58,560 nt of DNA from Ruminococcus sp. (GTDB lineage Bacteria; Bacillota; Clostridia; Oscillospirales; Ruminococcaceae), in NCBI GenBank assembly GCA_017478965.1, contig JAFVCV010000051.1:1-58560 (forward strand). The letters run 5' to 3'. The translations under genes were made by a program, and so were the position numbers. The notes under the pieces were generated by a model. That model did no database searches, was not told the origin of the DNA, and worked only from the letters and a program-made list of their open reading frames with translations. Position 1 is the stretch's first letter. Each line of letters starts with the position of its first letter. Of this stretch, positions 1 to 7,734 are shown piece after piece.

Positions 1-58
1 CCCGGCGCATGAGCGCTATACGGTCTGCTGCATACGGCTTTGTTATATATATTACAAG

Positions 59-90
59 AAAAAGCACTTGCTGATCGGCAGGTGCTTTTT
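59..90. terminator. Bidirectional intrinsic terminator
   Basis: A nine-base perfect stem (AAAAAGCAC / GTGCTTTTT) around a short loop gives a T-run on either strand. It may end a gene lying left of the window; bases 1-58 are too short to identify anything. Confidence 0.7.
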
Positions 91-134
91 GTACCTATAT
101 AACGGCTCATTACAGCCATCTCTGCTGCGGCAGG

Positions 135-174
135 AGAAAAAACAAAGGCTCCCGCACATCGCTGTATGGGAGCC
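135..174 (-). terminator. Terminator of tRNA-Leu
   Basis: Seven-base stem GGCTCCC / GGGAGCC (148-154 with 168-174). Read on the minus strand it is followed by a T-rich tract (complement of the A-run at 136-146). It sits directly downstream of the tRNA gene. Confidence 0.75.
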
Positions 175-198
175 GTATCGTATGCAGGCACAGCCCGC

Positions 199-285
199 TG
201 GTGCCGGTGACCGGGGTCGAACCGGTACGGTATCGCTACCATCGGATTTTGAGTCCGACACGTCTGCCAATTCCATCACACCGGC
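199..285 (-). tRNA. tRNA-Leu (anticodon CAA)
   Basis: On the minus strand the sequence folds as a class II tRNA. The 7-bp acceptor stem is GCCGGTG / CACCGGC, followed by discriminator A and an encoded CCA (201-199). The anticodon stem TCGGA / TCCGA encloses the loop CTCAAAA, giving anticodon CAA, which reads UUG leucine codons. There is a long variable arm and a TTCGA T-loop. It has its own strong promoter and terminator, so it is a single-gene unit. Confidence 0.95.
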
Positions 286-322
286 AAATGTATTCTCAGG
301 ACAAAGCCTGATTAACTTAAAT

Positions 323-351
323 ATTATACCACATAAGGCTGAGATTGTCAA
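323..351 (-). promoter_or_regulatory. Sigma-A promoter of tRNA-Leu
   Basis: Minus strand: -35 TTGACA (346-351), 17-base spacer, -10 TATAAT (323-328), both perfect. The -10 is preceded by TGTGG, a TRTG-type extension. Confidence 0.85.
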
Positions 352-420
352 GAGTTTCCGGATAAAATATTTTCTGTGAAAATTTATGCAGAATTACTAT
401 CAATTTCGCATAAAATCCTG

Positions 421-449
421 TTGATTTTTTCTGGAAAATATGTTAGAAT
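421..449 (+). promoter_or_regulatory. Promoter of the response regulator/CheX pair
   Basis: -35 TTGATT (421-426), 17-base spacer, -10 TAGAAT (444-449), about 60 bases ahead of the ATG at 513. Confidence 0.6.
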
Positions 450-512
450 TAATTAGACAGGGTGCAGGCCGTGGCGGCCTGATTTTTATCGCCCTGTGAA
501 AGGGAGGTTACT

Positions 513-893
513 ATGGTCGTTCAGGATCTTAAAGTTCTGATCTGCGACGATTCGATGTTCGCAAGGAAGAAGTTGAATATGACTATCGCTGATATCGGTG
601 TGAAGGAGATATATGAGGCCGCTGACGGGGAGGAGGCTGTGGAGAAGTATAAAGCCCACAGGCCCGACGTGGTCTTTATGGACATTATCATGCCTAAGGT
701 AACAGGCATAGAGGCTCTCAAACAGATAATCGAGTTCGATCCCGACGCCAAGATAGTTATGGCGTCGTCTGTGGGCACTCAGGGACATCTGAAGGAGGCC
801 CTTCGTGCGGGAGCGTCTGATTTTCTTCAAAAGCCTATTTCTGACGAGGATACCAAGGCGATCCTTGAACACGCTGCGAAGGGGGTGCTGTAA
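513..893 (+). CDS. CheY-like single-domain response regulator
   Basis: A 126-residue stand-alone receiver domain with no output domain. Seen: acidic pair D12-D13, phospho-acceptor D57 in the FMDIIMP stretch, switch Ser85/Ser86 and conserved K107 followed by P. These are the full CheY active-site set, so phosphorylation by a histidine kinase is expected from family knowledge. The ATG at 513 follows an AGGGAGG site at a good distance. The stop is immediately followed by the ATG of a CheX-type phosphatase gene, so the two are co-transcribed and probably work as regulator and dephosphorylating partner. No kinase, flagellar or other chemotaxis gene lies in the window, so the input is unknown and motility control should not be assumed. 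Confidence 0.9.
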   Translation: MVVQDLKVLICDDSMFARKKLNMTIADIGVKEIYEAADGEEAVEKYKAHRPDVVFMDIIMPKVTGIEALKQIIEFDPDAKIVMASSVGTQGHLKEALRAGASDFLQKPISDEDTKAILEHAAKGVL

Positions 894-1778
894 ATGTTTG
901 CGCAGTTTTTCGGAGGATATCTGCTGAATAAAAAGCTTGTCACAGCGGAGGATCTGACGCAGGCCTTTGAGGACAAGAAGAATACCCGTATGCGTTTAGG
1001 CGTGCTGGCAATAAATGCAGGGCTCATGACCGCTGAACAGGTGGAGCACGTCAACATAACGCAGCAGAGCGTGGACAAGCGTTTCGGAGACCTGGCCGTT
1101 GATCTGGGGTATATCACCTCTGAACAGGTCGATAAGCTGCTGAGCCAGCAGCCTACTGAATACCTTCTTCTGGGGCAGACTCTTGTGAATAACGGGGTGC
1201 TGACCAATGCTGAGTTTGAGAAGGCCATAAATGATTACAAGACCGACAACAGCCTGACGGACAGCGACCTGGAGGGGAACAAGAGCGACAATCTGACCAA
1301 ACTGGTCAGCGAGTTCTACCACCTGGAAAAGGCCAATAACGCCAAAGTTCTGTCGGATTATGTGACTATGCTGTTCAAGAATATCATAAGGTTCATAGAC
1401 GGCGATTTTACCCCTCTGGAGGCTGTGGTCGTCAGGGAATTCGACGCAAACTGTCTGGTGAAGCAGAGGATAACCGGTTCCTATGAGGCTGTGACCTGTG
1501 TGACTGCTGATGAGGACGTTTATGCGGAGTTCGCTAAGCGCTTTGCCGGGGAAGCCATGGGGGACGTTTCAGGGTTCGTCCATGAGACTGTGGGCGAGTT
1601 CCTTAATGTCGTGAACGGGCTTTTCGCTGTGAACGAGTCCAATGAGAACGGCGCCGAGCTGACCATGACCCCGCAGGAAAGCGTAGTCAACAGCAAGGTG
1701 AGCTTCCAGAATCCGGCCTACTGTATACCTGTTGTGTTCGGTTTCGGCGAAGTGGATTTCATCGTTTCGGCTCAGTGA
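894..1778 (+). CDS. CheX-type phosphatase-like protein with four MshEN-like N-terminal repeats
   Basis: A 294-residue protein. The C-terminal half (about 150-294) resembles the CheC/CheX/FliY phosphatase fold and carries the signature E-x2-N-x3-G at E235, N238 and G242, the residues such enzymes use to dephosphorylate CheY-P (family knowledge). The N-terminal part has four units starting near residues 5, 34, 63 and 92, an exact 29-residue period. Units 2 and 3 match the MshEN cyclic-di-GMP motif well: R-[LF]-G at 34-36 and 63-65, G at 43 and 72, M/I at 45 and 74, V at 50 and 79, Q at 57 and 86, with a five-residue spacer. Units 1 and 4 are degenerate. The gene starts directly after the CheY-like gene stop with a GGGGGTG ribosome site. 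Whether it binds a nucleotide is inference. Confidence 0.75.
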   Translation: MFAQFFGGYLLNKKLVTAEDLTQAFEDKKNTRMRLGVLAINAGLMTAEQVEHVNITQQSVDKRFGDLAVDLGYITSEQVDKLLSQQPTEYLLLGQTLVNNGVLTNAEFEKAINDYKTDNSLTDSDLEGNKSDNLTKLVSEFYHLEKANNAKVLSDYVTMLFKNIIRFIDGDFTPLEAVVVREFDANCLVKQRITGSYEAVTCVTADEDVYAEFAKRFAGEAMGDVSGFVHETVGEFLNVVNGLFAVNESNENGAELTMTPQESVVNSKVSFQNPAYCIPVVFGFGEVDFIVSAQ

Positions 1779-1864
1779 GCGGGCTGGGCTGACAGAAAAA
1801 TCACAATTATTAACTACTGTTTTTGTCACTTTAGCAATTAACGAAGAGACTTTTCAGGGCGCTT

Positions 1865-1999
1865 TGTGGTAAAATCTAGTCACAGAATAGTAATGTGACG
1901 GCCTGGCTGCGCCTTTGTGAACGTGACAAAACGGTATTGACCGTTCTGTTCATTATTTGCTGCGGACAGCCTGTGCTGTTCGCAGAAATTTTATCACAA
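1865..1999 (+). promoter_or_regulatory. Structured leader upstream of the isomerase-like gene
   Basis: A possible -10 TAAAAT lies at 1870-1875 with no convincing -35. Downstream are an inverted repeat GTCACA-N9-TGTGAC (1879-1899), a hairpin AACGGT-ATTG-ACCGTT (1930-1945) and a ten-pair stem with a CTGT loop (1961-1970 with 1975-1984). No known riboswitch is recognised. Confidence 0.45.
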
Positions 2000-2026
2000 T
2001 GATATTATAAAATGGAGGTCTGTATT

Positions 2027-3526
2027 ATGAACAAGTTAGGTAATATACCTGAGATCAAGCTGGGTCTGGTAGCTGTTTCCCGTGACTGTTTCCCTATGAG
2101 CCTTTCTGAGAACCGCCGCATAGCCGTTGTCAAGGCTTACAGCGAAAAGTACGGTGCGGACAACCTTTACGAATGTCCCACAGTTATCGAGAACGAGGTA
2201 CATATGCGCAAGGCGCTTGCTGAGGTCAATGAGGCCGGCTGCAACGCTCTGGTGGTATACCTTGGCAACTTTGGTCCCGAGACTCCTGAGACTCTGCTGG
2301 CTAAGTATTTTGACGGCCCTGCAATGTTCGTGGCAGCTGCTGAGGACGACTGCGGCAGTGAGCTGGTGAATACCAGAGGCGATGCTTACTGCGGTATGCT
2401 CAACGCCAGCTATAACCTGAAGCTCAGGGGCGTAAAGGCTTATATCCCCGAGTATCCTGTAGGCACCGCTGACGAGGTGGCCGACATGATAAATGAATTT
2501 ATCCCTGTGGCACGTACTATCGTTGGTCTGAGAAATCTGAAGATCATCACCTTCGGTCCCCGTCCTCAGGACTTTCTGGCCTGCAATGCACCTATCGCAA
2601 GGCTCTATGACCTGGGCGTTGAGATCGAGGAGAACTCTGAGCTGGACCTGTTCGCTGCCTATAACGAGCACGCCGGCGATGAGAGGATATCCGCAGTGGT
2701 CGAGGATATGGCTAAGGAGCTTGGCGACGGCAACAAGATGGCTGGTATACTGCCTAAGCTGGCTCAGTATGAGATCACTCTGCTTGACTGGGCTGAGGCT
2801 CATAAGGGCGAGAGGAGCTTTGTGGCATTTGCAAACAAGTGCTGGCCTTCCTTCCAGACTCAGTTCGGCTTTGTTCCCTGCTATGTAAACGGCAGACTGG
2901 GCGCAAGGGGCATACCTGTTTCCTGCGAAGTTGATATCTACGGCGCACTGAGCGAATACATCGGCGAGTGCATCTCTGACGATGTCGTTACTCTGCTGGA
3001 TATCAACAACACCGTACCCGGCAATATCTACAGAGAGGATATCGAGGGCAAGTTCGGCTATACCCAGCACGATACCTTCATGGGCTTCCACTGCGGCAAC
3101 GGCTCGGCCTGCATACTCAATAACCCTGTGATGAAGTATCAGCTCATCATGCACAGAACTCTTGAGCCTGACAGTGAGCCTGATATTTCAAGAGGTACTC
3201 TTGAGGGCGACATCAAGCCCGGCGAGATCACATTCTTCAGACTCCAGTCCACTGCTGACGCCACTCTGCGTTCTTATGCAGCTCAGGGCGAGATACTGCC
3301 TGTTGCTACACGTTCCTTCGGTACCATCGGCATCTTCGGCATCAAGGAGATGGGCAGGTTCTACAGATACGTTCTGGTCGAGAAGGGCTATCCTCACCAC
3401 GGCGCTGTTGTATTCGGCCACCACGGCAAGGCTATCTTCAATGTTCTTGATTACTTCGGCATTGAGGATACAGAGTTCAACAGACCTGCCGGTATGCTCT
3501 ATAATAAGGAAAATCCTTATAAGTAA
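2027..3526 (+). CDS. L-fucose/L-arabinose isomerase family protein
   Basis: A 499-residue cytoplasmic protein resembling the FucI/AraA sugar-isomerase family (COG2407 type), which interconverts aldoses and ketoses with a bound Mn2+. Candidate metal ligands are the Glu in SCEVDIYG, the Asp in TLLDINN and the His in FGHHGKA, in the order known from FucI. The upstream ATG at 2012 overlaps the GGAGG site, so the start is placed at 2027, eight bases after it. The codons look like those of a well-expressed gene. It has a long hairpin-rich leader and is followed after 38 bases by a small unknown gene. The substrate cannot be read from sequence; fucose, arabinose and other sugars are all possible. 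Confidence 0.75.
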   Translation: MNKLGNIPEIKLGLVAVSRDCFPMSLSENRRIAVVKAYSEKYGADNLYECPTVIENEVHMRKALAEVNEAGCNALVVYLGNFGPETPETLLAKYFDGPAMFVAAAEDDCGSELVNTRGDAYCGMLNASYNLKLRGVKAYIPEYPVGTADEVADMINEFIPVARTIVGLRNLKIITFGPRPQDFLACNAPIARLYDLGVEIEENSELDLFAAYNEHAGDERISAVVEDMAKELGDGNKMAGILPKLAQYEITLLDWAEAHKGERSFVAFANKCWPSFQTQFGFVPCYVNGRLGARGIPVSCEVDIYGALSEYIGECISDDVVTLLDINNTVPGNIYREDIEGKFGYTQHDTFMGFHCGNGSACILNNPVMKYQLIMHRTLEPDSEPDISRGTLEGDIKPGEITFFRLQSTADATLRSYAAQGEILPVATRSFGTIGIFGIKEMGRFYRYVLVEKGYPHHGAVVFGHHGKAIFNVLDYFGIEDTEFNRPAGMLYNKENPYK

Positions 3527-3564
3527 AAAATATCCTGTACCGCAGGGCAAAGCGGGGTGACTGT

Positions 3565-4167
3565 ATGGAATATCATGTCGGAGGTATGAGGCTGAGACTG
3601 CCTGAGGGCTACTCTGCCCCTGCGATGCAGGAGCAGGAGCCGGCGGAGACATTGACGCTCATGAAAGAGACTGTGGAGATGTCGGCAGTGGTCACTGTGA
3701 GGACGGTCGGGCCTGATGAGGTCCTGCCTGAGGGGGAATGGACCCTTATAGACCGGCTCCATGAGGGGCTTGGGGACAGGCAGGGGATCATAGAGGTCAG
3801 GAGCGGCAGCACAGCGCAGGGCAGGAGGTATATCTATAGCCTGGTCAAGAACGGCAAGGACCCGGAGGGGGTCTGGTATGAGCTCAATGGAGACTTTTGC
3901 TTTGAAGGCGGAGTCCTCAGGGTCAGCGGCCGTTTCGATGAGGAGGCTGCGGGGGTCGAGAGGGAGAATATCGTGTTCAATCTTTCAGCCCGCATGAATG
4001 AAATAGATATCATGACCTACAGCTGGTATCAGGACCCCTACGAGGAAGGACTGGTCAAGGGACTCAGGATGAATATGTCTGAGGAGGAACAGTTCGACGA
4101 GTACTTTCCGGCCCACCCGCTGAGCCAGGCAAGAGCGCTGATGAGGGATATCATCGAGCTAAACTGA
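3565..4167 (+). CDS. Hypothetical protein, 200 residues
   Basis: A soluble, acidic protein with no signal peptide or membrane segment and no motif that I recognise. It starts with a short beta-type stretch (EYHVGGMRLRLPEGY) and ends in an amphipathic helix. Starting ATG at 3565 follows a GCGGGGTG site. It lies 38 bases after the isomerase-like gene and is closed by a good terminator, so the two may share a transcript. Base composition matches its neighbours. Function unknown. Confidence 0.65.
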   Translation: MEYHVGGMRLRLPEGYSAPAMQEQEPAETLTLMKETVEMSAVVTVRTVGPDEVLPEGEWTLIDRLHEGLGDRQGIIEVRSGSTAQGRRYIYSLVKNGKDPEGVWYELNGDFCFEGGVLRVSGRFDEEAAGVERENIVFNLSARMNEIDIMTYSWYQDPYEEGLVKGLRMNMSEEEQFDEYFPAHPLSQARALMRDIIELN

Positions 4168-4173
4168 ATATTC

Positions 4174-4205
4174 ACCGCCTTCGGGACACCGGGGGCGGTT
4201 TTTGT
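4174..4205 (+). terminator. Intrinsic terminator after the 200-residue gene
   Basis: ACCGCC / GGCGGT stem (4174-4179 with 4194-4199), then a T-run. Confidence 0.75.
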
Positions 4206-4269
4206 TTACCGGAAGATCGGTACGAAAGAACGGACTGATGTAAAAAATCTAAAAAATTTTAAAAAACAC

Positions 4270-4298
4270 TTGCAATTTGTGAAAAAGTGTGGTATAAT
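4270..4298 (+). promoter_or_regulatory. Promoter of the SRP RNA
   Basis: -35 TTGCAA (4270-4275), 17-base spacer, -10 TATAAT (4293-4298) preceded by TGTGG. It gives a start near 4305. Confidence 0.85.
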
Positions 4299-4303
4299 AC
4301 ATA

Positions 4304-4497
4304 AGTACCCTGAGTAAGGGTGTTGAATATGATGATTAATATTTCGGAATTTATGTTCCTCATCAATCCGAGATATAGGTGTGCGGGTCCTGTACAATGA
4401 AACGCTGTGAACCATGTCAGGCGGGGAACCGAGCAGCATTAAGCAGACTGTTTCGTGTGATACAGTTTCGCCTGCACGCCTATATGTCGGATTGATT
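4304..4497 (+). ncRNA. ffs: Signal recognition particle RNA (SRP RNA)
   Basis: The core is a long hairpin whose outer arms are CAATCCG (4364-4370) and CGGATTG (4488-4494). Its tip carries the universal domain IV: GTGAACCATGTCAGG, a GGAA tetraloop, then GAGCAGCATTAAG, nearly identical to Bacillus-type SRP RNA. Relative to that type, the TCC/GGA pairs flanking the tetraloop are replaced by CGG/CCG, which keeps pairing. The 60 bases before the core contain a small hairpin (ACCCT / AGGGT) and may be the Alu-like domain. The 3' end is a T-run. It lies directly before dnaX, the usual Firmicutes order. The 5' end is inferred from the promoter. Confidence 0.88.
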
Positions 4498-4523
4498 TTT
4501 TGTATAAAAGGGGAGGCGCAGTG

Positions 4524-6161
4524 ATGTATCAGGCTTTATACAGGAAATGGAGGCCGAAGACCTTCGATGACGTTGTATCGCAGCCCCATATCACTACTAC
4601 GCTGAAAAACCAGATAGTCGGCAATAAAACGGCTCACGCCTACCTGTTTACAGGCTCGAGAGGCACCGGCAAGACCACCTGTGCCAGAATATTTGCCAAG
4701 GCGGTCAACTGCGAAGATCCAAGGGACGGTATGCCTTGCCTGGAATGCAGGATATGCAGGGCTGCCGATAACGGTTCGCTGCCCGATCTTATCGAGATAG
4801 ACGCCGCCTCCAACGCCAGCGTCAACGACATGAGAGAGCTGAGGGAAGGGGTGATGTTCACCCCGGAGATGTGCAGGTATAAGATATACATTATCGACGA
4901 GGTACATATGCTTTCCACAGAGGCTTTCAATGCCTTGCTGAAAACTATGGAGGAACCGCCGCCCCATGTGAAATTCATTCTGGCGACAACTGAGATACAT
5001 AAGGTGCCTGCCACCATAATCTCCAGGTGTCAGCACTTCGATTTCAACCGGATAAAGACCGAGGATATCGTGGCAAGGCTCACCTATATCGCAGGTCAGG
5101 AAGGGTTTGTGCTGCATGAGGACGCTGCCGAGCTGATAGCAAGGCTATCTGACGGCGGCATGAGGGACGCTCTGTCGCTCTTGGATCAGTGCGTGGCTTT
5201 CAGCGAGGAGATAGACCTTGAGACTGTGTCCTCTGCATCAGGCATTGCGGGCAGGGACTACCTGTTCGATATCCTTGACAGGATAGCCGAAAAGGACGCT
5301 GCCGGGGCGCTGAGAGTCATAAACAAGCTCTATTCCATGTCCAAGGACCTTAAAGTCCTGGCGGGGGAGCTGCTTGAACAGATGCGGAACGTCATGATAA
5401 CCTCTACTATCGACAACGGCCGGGATCTTATCACCTGCCTGCCGGAGGAGTTCGCAAGGCTGGACAGTATCGCCGGTAAGATGACCCTCAGCGAGATACT
5501 GGGCTGCATAAATGTTTTGCAGGAGTGCTCGGACAGGTTCGCCCGGAGCACCTCAAAAAGGATAGAGCTGGAAATGTGCATGATAAGGCTGTGCAGCGGC
5601 AGCTATGGGAAGTCTGCGGCCGTTGTTCAGACTCAGGGCAGCGACAGCACGGTGCTGCTGAACAGGATAGCGCAGCTGGAAAATGCAGTGAAAAATGCAA
5701 GCTATACTGCCGCCGGAGCGAGCCAGAACGCTGCGGGCGGACAAAGCGGTCCCGCCCAGCAGGCTGTGAAAAAGCCGCCGGCTCCGCCGGACCCGGATTT
5801 CAAGAAGATCGACCCCAAGGACATCGTACCGATGGCCAACTGGGAGGATATGCTCAGGCAGATAAGCGAAAAGGACCCCTCTATCAGCGGGTTCATGAAA
5901 AGGTCAAAGGCGTTTAAGGGCGGCAACACGCTCTTTATCGTGGTGGACAATGACTTCTTTTTCTCAAAGTTCAAGGAGCTGAATGCCACTGAGGTCATCA
6001 AGGAGGTCTATGAACTGAATTTCGGACCCAGCGACCCGCCTCTGAGGATAGTGGCGAAGAGCGCTAAGAACGTTTCACCGGAGGATAAGGACAACCCCAT
6101 AAACCAGCTGCTGGAAAAGGCAAAAAAGATGGAGATGGACGTTGTCATCAAGAAAAAGTAA
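4524..6161 (+). CDS. dnaX: DNA polymerase III subunit gamma/tau
   Basis: A 545-residue clamp-loader ATPase that loads the beta sliding clamp at the replication fork. Seen: Walker A GSRGTGKTT near residue 45, a four-cysteine zinc module (CEDPRDGMPCLECRIC), Walker B DEVHML and sensor SRC. A Pro/Ala/Gln-rich linker follows, then a C-terminal tau-like domain. The start is set at 4524 because a GGGGAGG site precedes it; the alternative TTG at 4500 lies inside the SRP terminator. It is followed by ybaB and recR. No AAAAAAG-type slippery site is obvious, so a short gamma form made by frameshifting is not supported. Confidence 0.96.
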   Translation: MYQALYRKWRPKTFDDVVSQPHITTTLKNQIVGNKTAHAYLFTGSRGTGKTTCARIFAKAVNCEDPRDGMPCLECRICRAADNGSLPDLIEIDAASNASVNDMRELREGVMFTPEMCRYKIYIIDEVHMLSTEAFNALLKTMEEPPPHVKFILATTEIHKVPATIISRCQHFDFNRIKTEDIVARLTYIAGQEGFVLHEDAAELIARLSDGGMRDALSLLDQCVAFSEEIDLETVSSASGIAGRDYLFDILDRIAEKDAAGALRVINKLYSMSKDLKVLAGELLEQMRNVMITSTIDNGRDLITCLPEEFARLDSIAGKMTLSEILGCINVLQECSDRFARSTSKRIELEMCMIRLCSGSYGKSAAVVQTQGSDSTVLLNRIAQLENAVKNASYTAAGASQNAAGGQSGPAQQAVKKPPAPPDPDFKKIDPKDIVPMANWEDMLRQISEKDPSISGFMKRSKAFKGGNTLFIVVDNDFFFSKFKELNATEVIKEVYELNFGPSDPPLRIVAKSAKNVSPEDKDNPINQLLEKAKKMEMDVVIKKK

Positions 6162-6272
6162 TAAGGAAGAAGGCAGTACCCGTCCCTGAGGGAGGGGGAG
6201 GCTTTAAATACGGCGGACGAACAGGTCCGCTGAAAAAAAGGAAAACAAAATCAAAAATAAGGAGTAATCGTA

Positions 6273-6623
6273 ATGAAAGCAAGAGTACCTAACGGTATGG
6301 GCAAGGGCCCTTCAAACAATATGAATCAGATGCTGAAACAGGCTAAGGAGATGCAGGATAAGATAACTGCGCTCCAGGCTGACCTGGAGGAGAGAGAGTT
6401 CACAGGCACAGCAGGCGGCGGCGTCGTTGAGTGCAAGATCAACGGCAAGAGGAACGTGCTGTCCCTCAAACTGGACCCGGATATCGTTGATAAGGACAAT
6501 ATCGAGGATCTGCAGGATATGATAATGGCAGCCTTCAATGCAGCCGTTGATACTCTCGATGAGATCAGCGAGGCTGAGATGGAAAAGCTCACAGGCGGAG
6601 TTTCCTTCCCGGGCCTGTTCTGA
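6273..6623 (+). CDS. ybaB: YbaB/EbfC-family nucleoid-associated protein
   Basis: A 116-residue DNA-binding protein of the YbaB/EbfC family, whose members form dimers that bind and bridge DNA. Seen: N-terminal helix MNQMLKQAKEMQDKI, the central TGTAGGGVVECKINGK strand region, and the C-terminal acidic helices ending EMEKLTGG. ATG 6273 follows an AAGGAGTAA site. It lies between dnaX and recR, the conserved order in most bacteria, and is co-transcribed with them. The 111-base gap after dnaX holds a GCGGAC / GTCCGC stem (6213-6230) followed by As, not a terminator. Confidence 0.95.
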   Translation: MKARVPNGMGKGPSNNMNQMLKQAKEMQDKITALQADLEEREFTGTAGGGVVECKINGKRNVLSLKLDPDIVDKDNIEDLQDMIMAAFNAAVDTLDEISEAEMEKLTGGVSFPGLF

Positions 6624-6630
6624 GGGGATA

Positions 6631-7233
6631 ATGGCTGAGTCTAATGCACTGCCACTGGTGCTGCTGTCGGAACAGTTCGCTAAACTGCCGGGCATAGGCA
6701 TGAAATCCGCCCAGAGACTGGCTTACCATGTCATGTCAATGTCGAAGGAGGACGCAGAGGCCTTTGCAGCGGCCATCGTGAACGTTCATAAGACCGTTCA
6801 TCTTTGCAGCTGCTGCCAGAATTATACCGACCTGCCCATGTGCCCCATTTGCAGCGATGTCAGGAGGGACCATTCCACCGTGTGCGTGGTCGAGGGGCCT
6901 AAGGACGTTTCTGCTTTCGAGAGGACCAGGGAATATAAGGGGACATATCATGTTCTTCACGGGCTGATCTCGCCTATCGACGGGATAACGCCGGACAAGA
7001 TAAGGATAAAGGAGCTTCTTGGCAGGATAGACAAGGGCGGCATAAGCGAGGTCATAATGGCTACGAACCCCACTGTTGAGGGGGAGGCGACGGCTATGTA
7101 TATCTCAAAGCTGCTAAAACCCCTGGGCGTCAAGGTCACAAGGCTGGCTTTCGGTCTGCCTATCGGGGGGATACTGGAGTATGCGGACGAGATAACGCTC
7201 TATAAGGCTCTGGAAAACCGGAGCGAGATCTGA
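6631..7233 (+). CDS. recR: Recombination mediator protein RecR
   Basis: A 200-residue protein of the RecFOR pathway, which helps load RecA at gaps in DNA. Seen: N-terminal helix-hairpin-helix with LPGIGMKSAQRLAYH, a four-cysteine zinc finger (CSCCQNYTDLPMCPIC), and a Toprim domain with the VVEGPKD and TVEGEATAMY motifs. Length equals the family norm. It starts at the ATG at 6631, seven bases after the ybaB stop, with AGGGG as ribosome site, so it is tightly coupled to ybaB. A strong terminator closes the operon. Confidence 0.96.
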   Translation: MAESNALPLVLLSEQFAKLPGIGMKSAQRLAYHVMSMSKEDAEAFAAAIVNVHKTVHLCSCCQNYTDLPMCPICSDVRRDHSTVCVVEGPKDVSAFERTREYKGTYHVLHGLISPIDGITPDKIRIKELLGRIDKGGISEVIMATNPTVEGEATAMYISKLLKPLGVKVTRLAFGLPIGGILEYADEITLYKALENRSEI

Positions 7234-7268
7234 AGGAAGTATCTAGCAGTAAAACTAAAAAATGTCAG

Positions 7269-7302
7269 GTGCCGGTCTTTTTCTTGGGACCGGCACTTTT
7301 TC
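7269..7302 (+). terminator. Terminator of the dnaX-ybaB-recR operon
   Basis: GTGCCGGTC / GACCGGCAC stem (7269-7277 with 7288-7296), then a T-run. Confidence 0.85.
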
Positions 7303-7604
7303 TGCTCCGGAAGAGGGAACGGGCTGTGAATTATTTAACAGGACCTAGAAGGAGGGTAAGAAACTTTCATATATTACCAGCCCATGTAAAAATTCACATG
7401 GGAATACCGCAGCTGCGGAGAAAAATAAGTTAACTGAGCTAACTTTTAATATATATTATAACATATATGACATATATATTTGTGAATAATAGACAGTATT
7501 CTGTTAGTATAAACTAACCGAATTATATAAAACTAACTGACGATTTTGCGTAAAATTGCATAAAAAAATCATTGCAACTTTGTGTATTAATTTTTAGAAA
7601 ATGC
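7303..7604 (+). other. AT-rich intergenic region upstream of hydCBA
   Basis: About 300 bases without a gene. It holds an inverted repeat CCCATGT / ACATGGG (7381-7402), a perfect palindrome CCGCAGCTGCGG (7408-7419), AAGTTA-N7-TAACTT (7427-7445), the operator-like palindrome at 7503-7518, and another half-site ACTAAC near 7532. An AGGAGGG near 7350 has no reading frame behind it. Confidence 0.5.
7498..7519. promoter_or_regulatory. Operator-like palindrome GTTAGT-N4-ACTAAC (copy 1)
   Basis: Core GTTAGT-ATAA-ACTAAC at 7503-7518. The 22-base stretch is repeated at 27793-27814 with two mismatches, where it overlaps an ABC-exporter promoter. Regulator unknown. Confidence 0.55.
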
Positions 7605-7633
7605 TTGAAAATAGTGCCGAAATAAGTTATAAT
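7605..7633 (+). promoter_or_regulatory. Promoter of hydCBA
   Basis: -35 TTGAAA (7605-7610), 17-base spacer, perfect -10 TATAAT (7628-7633). The roughly 100-base leader holds GTTAAC and pairing ATGCC / GGCAT segments. Confidence 0.8.
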
Positions 7634-7734
7634 AATAGTGTTAACTATGCCGTGTAGCCGGTATGTCTGCCGGTATATGGGGCATATATTTTATGGTATG
7701 TTTTATGCAAGAAAAATCATAAGGAGGTTATTTT

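Noticed and set aside
68-379. 103-codon open frame across the tRNA
   Set aside because: It covers the tRNA-Leu, its terminator and its promoter, and has no ribosome site.
1879-1899. GTCACA-N9-TGTGAC as a CRP/FNR site
   Set aside because: Arms point the opposite way and the spacer is wrong for TGTGA-N6-TCACA.
4524-6161. Programmed frameshift in dnaX for a gamma form
   Set aside because: No A-rich slippery heptamer with a following stem was found in the linker region.
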